Assembly (NCBI RefSeq): GCF_030813245.1
Contig: NZ_JAUSUA010000006.1
Coordinates: 1-64,000 of the forward strand
Direction of reading: 5' to 3'
DNA from: Alkalicoccobacillus murimartini
Lineage (GTDB): Bacteria; Bacillota; Bacilli; Bacillales; Bacillaceae_D
DNA length: 64,000 bases
Part shown: in pieces, positions 44,725-55,094 of the stretch
Position numbering within the stretch: the first letter of the stretch is position 1
Layout: each line of letters starts with the position of its first letter
The notes under the pieces: generated by a model
What the model saw: only the letters and a program-made list of their open reading frames with translations
Database searches by the model: none
What the model was told of the DNA's origin: nothing
Translations under genes and position numbers: made by a program

Positions 44725-45426
44725 TTGAAGATAGCAGTAATTGGAGCAACAGGAGCCACAGGGGAAGCAGTGTTAAATAGGGCTCTTGAATTAAATCATG
44801 AAGTTATAGCCGTGGCTCGCAGACCAGAAAAAATTGTTAATGACTCTAGACTTACAATAAAACAAGGAGATGTCTTAGATCTGCAAAGTATACAAAATGC
44901 TATTGAAGGAGCGGATGCCGTTATAAGTTGCATAGGTCCGCCAAGCAACAACTCTCAGAATAGTTCTATACATGGCTTAAAAAATTTCGTAGCAGGTATG
45001 AAGGTTATGAGGGCAAACTTCACACCAGGGACAGTTATGTCAGAAGGAATACCTAATATTGTGAAAGCTTGTAAACAAGCTGGCGTCAAACGATTTGTTA
45101 TGCAAAGTGGAATCAATTTAACTGATGGAAAAGAACTGAATGCAGCTAATAGAGTCATGGTTAAAATAATGAGAACGATCTTTTCGAATGCAATTAAAGA
45201 TAAAGAAATAGCTGAAAAGGCCGTGATACAATCTGATCTTCAATGGGTGATTGTTCGTGCTTCTGTGCTTAAGTACGGATTGAAAAGTTTAAAGTATACT
45301 GCAGGTCCGAAAGCTCGTATCGCGCCACTCCAACAATTACCATTTGCAGATTGTGCTGATGGTTTAGTTAGAGCGGCTTCGAGCGAAGATGAATGGATTA
45401 AAAAAATTATCAACGTAGGAAAATAG
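44725..45426 (+). CDS. NAD(P)-binding protein, atypical short-chain reductase (U14)
   Basis: A 233-residue Rossmann protein. The nucleotide motif is GATGATGEAVLNRAL at residues 7-21. VAVARRPEKI, then GDVLDLQSIQNAIEGADAVISCIG, then FVMQSGINLTDG place it in the atypical SDR NAD(P)H-binding family. It may be a flavin or quinone reductase. Start at TTG 44725 behind AGGGGGAAG. The reaction is unknown. Confidence 0.88.
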   Translation: MKIAVIGATGATGEAVLNRALELNHEVIAVARRPEKIVNDSRLTIKQGDVLDLQSIQNAIEGADAVISCIGPPSNNSQNSSIHGLKNFVAGMKVMRANFTPGTVMSEGIPNIVKACKQAGVKRFVMQSGINLTDGKELNAANRVMVKIMRTIFSNAIKDKEIAEKAVIQSDLQWVIVRASVLKYGLKSLKYTAGPKARIAPLQQLPFADCADGLVRAASSEDEWIKKIINVGK

Positions 45427-45647
45427 AGAATACTAGTGAGTTTAAAGAGTCGGTAAGTAAGTTTTCTTAATGATGATCGTTACATTAGGGAAGCACTATA
45501 TAACAAGTGATTGTGGAACTAAATACTCGAAACTTGATCTGAAATCTTCATTAAATATTTTTAACGATTATACAGGAGCTGTCATTTCAATTTATGTTGA
45601 GATGACTTTTTATTGTTTATACAACGTTTGTAGAATTCGGTTTAAAC
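45427..45647. other. Intergenic stretch, no gene seen (U14)
   Basis: An open frame at 45470-45673 runs into the boundary remnant, has no ribosome site and shows no recognisable domain. I see no other feature. Confidence 0.4.
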
Positions 45648-45743
45648 AAGCCATACGATTTAAACTGAATTAGATGTAAAGATGAAGGGTTTTATATAGA
45701 TAAATGAGAAGCACCAAGGTTTTTAGAGCTTTAGTGCTTTTTT
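45648..45743 (+). repeat. Boundary remnant 14 (box B fused to terminator, tRNA half deleted)
   Basis: AGCCATACGATTTAAACTGA and following bases match box B to ATATAGATAAATGAG, then directly GCACCAAGG...TTTAGTGC and a T run (45711-45743). The tRNA half and the end of box B are deleted. Confidence 0.8.
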
Positions 45744-45899
45744 GTTGTTTGTTATATAAGATAAAGATAAAATAACGCATCGTTTTTTATAGATGAAAAA
45801 TGGTTATGATGTATGATTAGGTAGCTCTACTTAAACTAAAATGTTATACATAATTTAAAATGTAGACTTTTATTAAATATAAAGGAGGTATAGATAACT

Positions 45900-48290
45900 T
45901 TGAAAAGTTTATTTTTACGTCATAATCAGTTGCTTATACATCAAATTAGTAATGAACGTCATACTCCCAATCACTCACATGAGAACGTAGAAATTATATA
46001 TATATTAAAAGGACAAATGAGCGTCTATATGGATCAAGAAGAATATGTACTCGAGAAGAATGATATTATTAGCATAAATTCAAATGGAGTACATTCTTTA
46101 ATTCCAAAAGAAGAAGAAACACTATATATGGTCTTTCATTTAAATTATAAAATGCTTACAGGGTTATTGGATGAGAAAAAGATCTTATTTATATGTAATT
46201 CTTCGATAGAGAAAACACCTAATTATCTCCCTCTTCAATCTTATATTGATTCTTATCTTAGGGTCTCTTATGAAAATAGTTATTATAAAGATGTTAGTCT
46301 TAACAAATTATCTTACCAGTTGGTAGAATATCTGGTTCAACATTTCTCTGTCTCTTACAATCAACCGTTATCTCTAGATCATAAAAATAAGAATCGAAAA
46401 AAGGAGATTGAAGAATATATTAAATCGAATTATTATAATGGATTAAGTTTAAAAGATCTGGCCGATTACTTTTATCTCTCACCAACATACGTATCTAAAT
46501 ACTTTAAAGAAGTATTTGGAATGACCTTCTTAAAATATCTAAATAAAGTGCGATTAAATCATGCAATTAATGAGCTTTCTAGCACAAATTATTCTGTTAC
46601 TTCAATTGCTATGAATACTGGATTCCCTAATGTAAGCTCCTTTATAAAAGGGTTTAAAGACGAATTTGGGACAACTCCACATGAATATCGATTGAGAGAA
46701 ACTGTGACTCAAAATGAACAAGAATCTGTATTACTAGATACCTTCACAGAAGAGATTGAAAAGTTGCTTGAGGATAATCGATTAAAACAAATGAATTTTG
46801 ATATAGATCAAGAAGAATATAAAATGGATCTGAATCTAGAAAATAAGAAACCATTTAATCGATACTGGCGTAAGACAGTTAATTTAAGTGAAGCATCTAG
46901 ATTAATGAATTATAACTCAGAAGAACAAATCACTCAGATCAAGAAAGACCTTGATTTTGAGTACGGAAGAGTATGGGGTGTGTTTTCGAAAGAAATGAAG
47001 CTTGTTAAGTCAGGGAGATTGGATGAAATCAACTTTTTTAATATAGAAAGAATTTTTGATTTCCTTATGAATGTAAATATTAAGCCTTATATTGTTATAA
47101 ACGCTGAGGTGGATACGCAATTTTTGAGGTTAACTGATCATCATAATGAACAAAAAACAATAGATGATTTTCTTTCTGTTTTCCAAGCATTTATCTCTCA
47201 CATTGCTAATCGATATGGACTTTCACAAGTAGAAAATTGGTGTTTTGAAATTACGAATGGGTCTGAAAATGAATATGGTCAGAGTGATGACTACTTTTAT
47301 TTCTTTAGCAGCATAAAAAAAATTCTAAATCAATTTTCAAATCATTTTAAAATAGGGGGATCCGGGCTTCCTATTAATTTTAAAAACGATGAACTCAGAA
47401 TGTTTTTGAAAAGTTGGTTTAGCCAACAACAAAAACCAGATTTTCTAAGCTTTCATTCAAATCCAGAAGTTTCCCATGAATTTTCTAATGATAAGGATAT
47501 TAGAAAACTTCTCGATGGGCAGTATATTAGAAATCAAGTATTAATAGCCAAAAGTATATTAAAAGAAGAAGAGCTATTTATTGAAGAAATTCAGATCCCT
47601 ATTTGGAACTTCACACCATCTCATCACACCATTCTTAATGACAGTTGTTATAAAGGAGCCTATGTCATAAAAAATATAATAGACTGTTATGATCTTGTTG
47701 ATGCAATGGGTTATTGGTATGCATTAGATTCTATATCTCCTAGTTCAAACACTCCACAACTTTTATATGGGAGTCCAGGGCTTCTAAATAAGCAAAATTT
47801 AAAAAAGCCTTCTTACCATGCTTACGTATTCCTCAATATTGGGAGGGGGAAATATTTTCTTGGAAGGAACAATAATAGTTTAGTCACAACAGATGGTTCT
47901 GATAATTATTTTATTGTCTGCCATAACTGTGGTCATCTTAACTACAAGTACTTTATGGATCAATACACAATGGATAATCTGAAAATGTATGATGATATCT
48001 TTGAAGAAGAAGAGAAAAAAGTCTATAGTTATAAAATTAGTAATGTGAAGAATGGAATATATAAGGTTAAAATTCAATCGGTTAATGAAGAATCAGGAAA
48101 CTTGCAAAAAGAATGGACCAATATGAATTTAGGTGCAGATATTAGTAATAGTGAAATTCAGTACTTGAAAAACATAACAGTGCCAAGAATTAAAATTAAA
48201 CAAATAAAAGTCGAAAATGGAATACTAGATCTTAAAACAACGATTGGTAGAAACGAATTTCAAAGTGTAAGAATTTCTTATCAGTACTAA
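45900..48290 (+). CDS. AraC-family regulator fused to a GH39-like glycosidase domain (U15)
   Basis: A 796-residue protein. An N-terminal cupin sensor (HSHENVEIIYILKGQ near residue 25) is followed by a double helix-turn-helix AraC domain (about 165-270, LADYFYLSPTYVSKYFKEVFG and FPNVSSFIKGFKDEFG). A C-terminal region of about 460 residues resembles GH39 beta-xylosidase modules. Where GH39 has W-N-E-P, this protein reads FEITNGSENEYG, so the domain may be a sugar sensor rather than an enzyme. TTG 45900 lies behind AAAGGAGGT. It is upstream of PTS and 6-phospho-beta-glucosidase genes that it probably activates. Confidence 0.85.
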   Translation: MKSLFLRHNQLLIHQISNERHTPNHSHENVEIIYILKGQMSVYMDQEEYVLEKNDIISINSNGVHSLIPKEEETLYMVFHLNYKMLTGLLDEKKILFICNSSIEKTPNYLPLQSYIDSYLRVSYENSYYKDVSLNKLSYQLVEYLVQHFSVSYNQPLSLDHKNKNRKKEIEEYIKSNYYNGLSLKDLADYFYLSPTYVSKYFKEVFGMTFLKYLNKVRLNHAINELSSTNYSVTSIAMNTGFPNVSSFIKGFKDEFGTTPHEYRLRETVTQNEQESVLLDTFTEEIEKLLEDNRLKQMNFDIDQEEYKMDLNLENKKPFNRYWRKTVNLSEASRLMNYNSEEQITQIKKDLDFEYGRVWGVFSKEMKLVKSGRLDEINFFNIERIFDFLMNVNIKPYIVINAEVDTQFLRLTDHHNEQKTIDDFLSVFQAFISHIANRYGLSQVENWCFEITNGSENEYGQSDDYFYFFSSIKKILNQFSNHFKIGGSGLPINFKNDELRMFLKSWFSQQQKPDFLSFHSNPEVSHEFSNDKDIRKLLDGQYIRNQVLIAKSILKEEELFIEEIQIPIWNFTPSHHTILNDSCYKGAYVIKNIIDCYDLVDAMGYWYALDSISPSSNTPQLLYGSPGLLNKQNLKKPSYHAYVFLNIGRGKYFLGRNNNSLVTTDGSDNYFIVCHNCGHLNYKYFMDQYTMDNLKMYDDIFEEEEKKVYSYKISNVKNGIYKVKIQSVNEESGNLQKEWTNMNLGADISNSEIQYLKNITVPRIKIKQIKVENGILDLKTTIGRNEFQSVRISYQY

Positions 48291-48306
48291 TACTGTCTGA
48301 GTAGAT

Positions 48307-48346
48307 TCAGCCTTCAGGGTACATAGATTTCCTCTGAAGGCTTTTC
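48307..48346 (+). terminator. Terminator after the AraC-family gene
   Basis: AGCCTTCAG...CTGAAGGCTTTTC, a 9-bp stem with a short T run. Confidence 0.8.
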
Positions 48347-48459
48347 TTGGTTCATTAAACATGAATTCATTATGAATTATTAATGTAAACTAAAATTATG
48401 ATGAAAGATAGTATTATTTCAATGTAATTTATGATTAAAAATGAGTATTTACCACTAAA

Positions 48460-48473
48460 TAAAAGCGCTATCA
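48460..48473. promoter_or_regulatory. Candidate CcpA catabolite-responsive element
   Basis: TAAAAGCGCTATCA, one mismatch from TGNAANCGNWWNCA, 41 bases upstream of the PTS start. Its position fits carbon catabolite control of the downstream PTS and glucosidase genes. Confidence 0.55.
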
Positions 48474-48514
48474 TGAGGGTGTAATCATCATTGGTATTAA
48501 GAGGGGGAGAAAAA

Positions 48515-50377
48515 ATGCAGCATGAAAAATTAGCACAAAGCATCCTTAAGAATTTGGGTGGAAGTAGTAATGTAGAATCAGCTACGCATTGTGTAACGAG
48601 GCTGAGACTTTCTATAAAAGATAAGACAAAAGTAAACGATGAAGCTATAAAGAATATGGAAAATGTAAGCGGTACAACGAATAGTGGAGGCCAGTATCAG
48701 ATTATTATTGGACCAGCAGTAGAAGAAGTATATAAAGAATTTGAAAAAATATACGAAGGAAATTCGGGTACTTCATCTAGCAAAAAAACAGAAGAAGGGA
48801 ATCAAAAAAAGAAAAATATATTTAGTCGGGTTGTAGACGTTCTTATTAGTTGCTTTGCACCTGTAATTCCAGTAATAGCTGGTTCAGGGATGATTAAGGT
48901 ATTAATTACAATTCTATTGACTACAGGTGTATTTAAAGAAGATAGCCCAACTATCAGTATTTTAGCTATTCTCGGAGATGGTGTATTTTATTTCCTTCCA
49001 TTTTTTATAGCTTTTACAGCAGCAAAGAAATTCAATGTAGATCATTTTACAGCAATGGTTATGGCAGCTATACTACTTCATCCAAACTTAGTAGCATTAT
49101 CAGCTGAAGGAGCTACATTTACTAGTTTCTTAGAAATTCCTTTGTATTTATTTAATTATAGTGCACAAGCGATACCAGTTATCTTGGCAATATGGTTGAT
49201 GTCATACGTCGATCCGATTGCTAATCGTATGAGTCCTCCAGTTTTTAAAGTGTTTTTAAGACCTATGATAACCATATTAATTGTGGCACCTGTTATGTTA
49301 ATTCTATTTGGTCCTTTGGGAGCTATTTTAGGTGATTACTTTGGTCAATTTGTAGAAGTTATGAATACATGGGGATGGATTGCAGTAAGTATCAATGCTC
49401 TTATATTTCCTTTTCTAGTTATTACAGGAACGCATAATGCAATGATCCCATTAATAATAACGATGTTTGCAACGAACGGTTACGATCCTATTCTACTTGT
49501 TAGTGGGTTGTTAGTTAACATCGCTCAAGCTGGAGCAGCTTTCTCTGTAGCGATGAGAACAAAAAGTCTCGCTATGCGTGGTACAGGAATATCTGCTGGG
49601 GTTTCGGCATTATTTGGAATCACAGAACCAGCTTTGTATGGAGTCAATCTTAGACTGAAACGTCCTTTTATTGCTGTACTGATTGGGTCTGCTTTAGCTG
49701 GAGTAGTAGCAGGTTTAGCAGGAGTAACAGCATATTCTTTCGTAAGCCCGAGTGTCCTAACTTTACCAATCTTCATTGGTCCTGAAGGCTTCATCTCACT
49801 TGTTTGGGCTATCGTAGCTATGCTATGTGCATTTATTTTAACTTTTATTTTAGTTTGGATTATGGGGTTCAAAGATCCTATCGATGATAATAACTCTGAA
49901 AAGTCAGAGGATACCAATGATCATGTACATGAGTCTGACATTAAGGTATTTAGCCCTTTAAAAGGAGAAGCAGTTTCTTTAGAAAAGGTAAATGACGAGA
50001 CATTTGCTTCTGGTGCTATGGGTAAAGGTGTTGCCATTATGCCGTCAGAAGGCAAAGTTGTGGCTCCTTTTGAAGGAACTGTTCAGGTGGTTAGTAACAC
50101 AAAACATGCCGTAGGATTAGTTAGCGAAAGTGGTATGGAGCTACTTATCCACGTTGGAATTGATACTGTTGAACTTAAAGGTGAGCATTTTCAAACTCGA
50201 GTTGAAGTGGGCAACCATGTGAAAAAGGGAGACGTCTTATTAGATTTTAATCTAAAAGAGATTCAGCAGCTTGGTTACGATACAACAACTTCTATCGTTA
50301 TTCTAAACTCAGATAAATATAGTGATTTAACGATTGAAAATGGAGAAATTGATTTTGGAGAAGCGATTATAAAATAA
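48515..50377 (+). CDS. PTS transporter, beta-glucoside type, EIIBCA (U15)
   Basis: A 620-residue fused permease. The IIB phosphocysteine lies in HCVTRLRLSIKD near residue 26. The IIC membrane domain covers about 100-440, with ALFGITEPALYGVNLRLKRP. The IIA histidine lies in LLIHVGIDTVELKG near 547. It imports a beta-glucoside as the 6-phosphate, which the next gene would hydrolyse. Start ATG 48515 behind GAGGGGGAG. It is homologous to, but clearly distinct from, the U2 transporter. Confidence 0.95.
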   Translation: MQHEKLAQSILKNLGGSSNVESATHCVTRLRLSIKDKTKVNDEAIKNMENVSGTTNSGGQYQIIIGPAVEEVYKEFEKIYEGNSGTSSSKKTEEGNQKKKNIFSRVVDVLISCFAPVIPVIAGSGMIKVLITILLTTGVFKEDSPTISILAILGDGVFYFLPFFIAFTAAKKFNVDHFTAMVMAAILLHPNLVALSAEGATFTSFLEIPLYLFNYSAQAIPVILAIWLMSYVDPIANRMSPPVFKVFLRPMITILIVAPVMLILFGPLGAILGDYFGQFVEVMNTWGWIAVSINALIFPFLVITGTHNAMIPLIITMFATNGYDPILLVSGLLVNIAQAGAAFSVAMRTKSLAMRGTGISAGVSALFGITEPALYGVNLRLKRPFIAVLIGSALAGVVAGLAGVTAYSFVSPSVLTLPIFIGPEGFISLVWAIVAMLCAFILTFILVWIMGFKDPIDDNNSEKSEDTNDHVHESDIKVFSPLKGEAVSLEKVNDETFASGAMGKGVAIMPSEGKVVAPFEGTVQVVSNTKHAVGLVSESGMELLIHVGIDTVELKGEHFQTRVEVGNHVKKGDVLLDFNLKEIQQLGYDTTTSIVILNSDKYSDLTIENGEIDFGEAIIK

Positions 50378-50380
50378 TGA

Positions 50381-51829
<1,449 letters not shown>

Positions 51830-51885
51830 GCAAAAACGGTTTTAGATTCACTTTATCTAGAGAACATTTCTATTTCTAACTCATG

Positions 51886-52010
51886 TGAAAAGTGTCAAAG
51901 TGTTAGAGCTTTGATGCTTTTTTTTTATAAAAAGGAGAATAATTAAGTAATATTAGTATTTAATGTTCACCAATTCTTTTCCGTGAAAATGGACGATTTT
52001 ATATACACAA
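51886..52010 (+). repeat. Boundary remnant 15 (terminator, then fragment of box A)
   Basis: GTGTCAAAGTGTTAGAGC...TTTGATGC plus a T run (51891-51926) matches the boundary terminator. Bases 51965-52009 (TTCACCAATTCTTTTCCGTG, then ATGGACGATTTTATAT) match box A, but no second half of the TTCACCA pair, no tRNA half and no second terminator follow. It appears to be two collapsed boundaries. Confidence 0.7.
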
Positions 52011-52027
52011 AGAGAATATATAGATTG

Positions 52028-52075
52028 TTGACAAAGTTAATAAATACATTTAGTATTACTTACGAACGTTCGTAA
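52028..52075 (+). promoter_or_regulatory. tetR promoter and palindromic operator (U16)
   Basis: TTGACA at 52028-52033, 17 bases, TAGTAT at 52051-52056, then the perfect 16-bp palindrome TTACGAACGTTCGTAA at 52060-52075 over the expected transcription start. This suggests autorepression by the following TetR. Confidence 0.85.
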
Positions 52076-52088
52076 GGGAGAGTGTTAC

Positions 52089-52664
52089 ATGAAGGCTAAT
52101 GAAATAAAAAAAAGTGCTATAGTGCAGTTTGTGAATAAAGGATATGAAGAAACGTCTTTAGATGACATTGTAGAAGGAATAGGTATTAAAAAGCAGTCTA
52201 TCTATTCACATTTTAAAAATAAAGAAGACATTTTTCTTCAAGTGATGAATGATGCAGTGAACAAGGAAATATCTTTTGTTAATCATTTTTTTGAAAGTCG
52301 TTCACAAGCCGAACTTCAAGAGGTCTTATTTAAATTATTAGTAAGGTACAAAGAAAGATATTTGCTTGAAGATGATAAAAACATCAAATTTTTATTACGT
52401 ATGGCATTTATGCCACCATATCATTTACGGGATACGGCAATGGAACAATTTGAAAAATATAACCAGGAATTAGAACGCAATGTAAAAGAAGCTTTCTCAA
52501 AAGCAGAACATATCCGTGTTACGGCTGAAGAAGGAACGATTTCGTTCTTAAACTTTTTAGATGGAATTTTAGTTGAATTGATTTATACAAACAGTAGTAA
52601 GTTTGAAACAAGGCTACGTGTTTCGTGGGAAATCTATTGGCAAGGAATATCGATGATCAAATAA
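52089..52664 (+). CDS. TetR/AcrR family regulator of the SMR genes (U16)
   Basis: A 191-residue repressor. The helix-turn-helix is SLDDIVEGIGIKKQSIYSHFKNKEDIFLQVM (about 22-52). GGGAG precedes ATG 52089. Its operator palindrome occurs both before its own gene and before the SMR pair, so it should repress efflux until a ligand, probably a cationic drug, is bound. Confidence 0.92.
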   Translation: MKANEIKKSAIVQFVNKGYEETSLDDIVEGIGIKKQSIYSHFKNKEDIFLQVMNDAVNKEISFVNHFFESRSQAELQEVLFKLLVRYKERYLLEDDKNIKFLLRMAFMPPYHLRDTAMEQFEKYNQELERNVKEAFSKAEHIRVTAEEGTISFLNFLDGILVELIYTNSSKFETRLRVSWEIYWQGISMIK

Positions 52665-52751
52665 GAATTAAGTTATTCAAATTTTGATTGTTACTAACAG
52701 CAAGGTAATTAAAAATAAATTTTATCACAGCATGATTATATGATTTTTGCC

Positions 52752-52767
52752 TTACGAATGTTCGTAA
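52752..52767. promoter_or_regulatory. Second TetR operator, upstream of the SMR pair
   Basis: TTACGAATGTTCGTAA, one base different from the site at 52060, located 45 bases before the first SMR start. Confidence 0.8.
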
Positions 52768-52811
52768 GGGTAGGAAGTTAACTATACTTGCTTGTTGAGA
52801 AGGGCGTAATG

Positions 52812-53162
52812 ATGAATCGAAATTGGTTATTTGTTTTTTTAGCAGGTTTTTTAGAAATTTTTTGGGTATCTGGGTTAAAGCATGCGGACAATTATGTTCT
52901 TTGGGGATTAACGATAGTAGCGATTATTACTAGCTTTTGTTTGTTAACTTACGCTTCAAAAACATTACCTATAGGAACTTTATATGCTGTATTTGCAGGA
53001 ATCGGTACAGCTGGAACTGTCATTGTGGAAATGATTATTTTTGGAGAACCGTTTAATCTTTATAAAATCCTTCTTATTGTCATACTCCTAAGTGGAGTCA
53101 TGGGGTTGAAGATGATAAGTAGTTCTAAAAATCCCAAGGTGAACGTAAAGGAAGGAATTTAA
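52812..53162 (+). CDS. Small multidrug resistance (SMR) protein, YkkC-like subunit (U16)
   Basis: A four-helix SMR transporter of 116 residues. The membrane-embedded glutamate lies in FLAGFLEIFWVSGLKHAD near residue 14. TLYAVFAGIGTAGTV near 60 is the conserved SMR helix. It resembles B. subtilis YkkC and should work as a heterodimer with the next protein. ATG 52812 is 8 bases after GAAGGG; ATG 52809 is adjacent. Confidence 0.9.
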   Translation: MNRNWLFVFLAGFLEIFWVSGLKHADNYVLWGLTIVAIITSFCLLTYASKTLPIGTLYAVFAGIGTAGTVIVEMIIFGEPFNLYKILLIVILLSGVMGLKMISSSKNPKVNVKEGI

Positions 53163-53164
53163 TC

Positions 53165-53476
53165 ATGTCATGGATGGCGTTGTTAATAGCAGGGTGTCTT
53201 GAAGTAGTTGGTGTTTTGAATGTCAAGAGATTGGGAGAAAATAAAAAGAATGCTCTTTACTATATGGTCTTAAGTTTTGGTTTAAGTTTCTTTTTATTAT
53301 CATATGCAATGAATGAAATCCCTATGGGAATGGCTTATGCTACATGGACAGGTATTGGAACTGTAGGATCTGCACTATTGGGAATGATTATTTTTAATGA
53401 ATCAAGGGATTGGAAGAGACTATTCTGCATCGGATTAATTTTATTTTCTGCTGTAGGGTTAAAAGTTATTGTCTAA
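53165..53476 (+). CDS. Small multidrug resistance (SMR) protein, YkkD-like subunit (U16)
   Basis: A 103-residue SMR partner. The glutamate lies in LIAGCLEVVGVLNVKRLG near residue 13, and MGMAYATWTGIGTVGSALLG near 58 matches YkkD-type subunits. It starts 3 bases after the first subunit behind AAGGA. The pair probably exports quaternary cations or guanidinium-type compounds under TetR control. Confidence 0.9.
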   Translation: MSWMALLIAGCLEVVGVLNVKRLGENKKNALYYMVLSFGLSFFLLSYAMNEIPMGMAYATWTGIGTVGSALLGMIIFNESRDWKRLFCIGLILFSAVGLKVIV

Positions 53477-53504
53477 AAATAAATGAGTATAAAGATAAAA
53501 GCGT

Positions 53505-53763
53505 TGAAGAGAACAAGTAACTATAACGAATGCAGACAGAGAGTAGCCGGATGGTGAGAGGCGCAAGTGTTGTTATAGTGAATACATCTTGGAGCTGTGG
53601 GCCGAACTAATAGTAGGTTACACCGGAGTTGCACCCGTTATCATTGCATAGTATCGCTTCGGCTATACTTGTTGAGGAAAGTTATGTGAGTAACTTTTGA
53701 ACAAAGGTGGTAACACGTGAAATTACACGTCCTTTAGAGATAATCTCTATTGGGCGTTTTTTA
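53505..53763 (+). promoter_or_regulatory. T-box riboswitch, tyrosine-specific (U16)
   Basis: Leader of tyrS. Stem I closes with ACTATAAC/GTTATAGT (53520-53527 and 53572-53579). The specifier loop reads GAATACATC with the Tyr codon TAC at 53583-53585. T-box bulge AGGTGGTAACACG at 53705-53717. Terminator ACGTCC...GGGCGT and T run at 53728-53763, with an inner stem TAGAGA/TCTCTA. Uncharged tRNA-Tyr would favour antitermination. Confidence 0.93.
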
Positions 53764-53801
53764 AATACTTTGATCCTATTAAGACGAATGGAGATGTTTT
53801 C

Positions 53802-55016
53802 ATGTTTAAAGAACCGAAAGAACAATTAGAAATGTTAAAAAAAGGAACGCACTCGATTATTGATGAAGGAGAATTACTAGAAAAGCTCAAGCGTTCACAT
53901 AATGAGCAACAACCTTTAATTATCAAATTAGGTCTTGATCCGTCTGCTCCTGACATTCACTTAGGACACGCGGTTGTTCTTCGTAAAATAAAGCAAATGC
54001 AAGATTTAGGGCATCATGCGATTATTCTAATTGGTGACTTCACAGGACGTATTGGAGATCCTACAGGAAAAGCTAAGGGTCGTTCTGCTTTAAGTGATGA
54101 ACAAGTAAAAGAAAATGCAAAGACATACTATGAACAGATCTTTAAAGTATTAGATCAAGAAAAAACAACTGTTCGATTTAATAGTGAGTGGTTATCAAAA
54201 ATGACTTTTGAAGATGTTATGAAGTTAGCAGCAACGTCTTCTGTAACAAGAATGTTAGAAAGAGATGATTTTCAAAAACGCTATAAGAATAACATTTCAA
54301 TAGGGATTCAAGAGTTTTTCTACCCGTTAATTCAAGCTCATGATTCTGTAGAATTAAAAGCAGATATAGAACTAGGTGGTACAGATCAAACATTTAATGT
54401 ACTAATGGGTCGCACCCTTCAAAATCAATTAGGACTTGAAAAACAAATTGCGATCTTTATGCCTTTACTAGAGGGTTTAGATGGTGTTGAAAAAATGAGT
54501 AAGAGTCTTAAGAATTATATTGGTGTGAATGAAGAAGCAGAAGTGATGTTTAAGAAAGTGATGGAAGTTCCTGATGAACTTATCGTGAAATACTTTGAAT
54601 TAGCAACGGATGAACACCCAAAAGAAATCGAAAAAATACAAAACAGGATAGCTCTAGGCGAGAATCCTCGTGATATTAAACTTGAATTAGCAGAGATTAT
54701 TACCGTTCTATATTGTGGAGAAAAGAAAATGGGTGAAGCAAAACAATACTTTCAAACTGCATTTCAAAAAAAGCTAATACCATCGAATATTCCTACGATC
54801 TTAGTTGAAATTGGGCAAGAAAAAATTGTAGATATTATTCCATTGTTAATCAAGAATCAGTTTGTTAAAAGTAAAAGCGAATTTTTACGATTAGTCAAAC
54901 AAGATGGAGTTTCTTTTAATAGCTCAAAGCTAACCGAAGATGATTTGGATCGTGTTATTATGAACAACGATGTTTTACAGATTGGTAAAAAACGCTTTAT
55001 AAGATTTGAAAAGTAA
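53802..55016 (+). CDS. tyrS: Tyrosyl-tRNA synthetase (U16)
   Basis: Class I synthetase of 404 residues charging tRNA-Tyr. The HIGH-type motif is HLGHAVVLRKIKQ near residue 50, GDFTGRIGDPTGK follows near 78, and the KMSKS loop is VEKMSKSLKNYIG near 230. A C-terminal S4 RNA-binding domain (LIKNQFVKSKSEFLRLVKQ) closes the protein. It resembles the TyrZ-type branch more than the longer TyrS branch. Controlled by the upstream T-box. Its place in an accessory unit suggests a second copy, but the rest of the genome is not visible. Confidence 0.95.
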   Translation: MFKEPKEQLEMLKKGTHSIIDEGELLEKLKRSHNEQQPLIIKLGLDPSAPDIHLGHAVVLRKIKQMQDLGHHAIILIGDFTGRIGDPTGKAKGRSALSDEQVKENAKTYYEQIFKVLDQEKTTVRFNSEWLSKMTFEDVMKLAATSSVTRMLERDDFQKRYKNNISIGIQEFFYPLIQAHDSVELKADIELGGTDQTFNVLMGRTLQNQLGLEKQIAIFMPLLEGLDGVEKMSKSLKNYIGVNEEAEVMFKKVMEVPDELIVKYFELATDEHPKEIEKIQNRIALGENPRDIKLELAEIITVLYCGEKKMGEAKQYFQTAFQKKLIPSNIPTILVEIGQEKIVDIIPLLIKNQFVKSKSEFLRLVKQDGVSFNSSKLTEDDLDRVIMNNDVLQIGKKRFIRFEK

Positions 55017-55027
55017 ACCCTACTTAC

Positions 55028-55062
55028 TAAGGCAAGAATAGTGTCTATTTGCCTTAGTATGA
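55028..55062 (+). terminator. Hairpin after tyrS
   Basis: ACTAAGGCAA...TTGCCTTAGT, perfect 10-bp stem but no T run, so termination is uncertain. Confidence 0.5.
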
Positions 55063-55094
55063 CCTTAAAAACTTTTAGATTGAGGTAAAATTAG

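Noticed and set aside
45470-45673. 67-residue plus-strand frame in U14
   Set aside because: No ribosome site, it runs into the box B remnant, and it has no recognisable sequence features.
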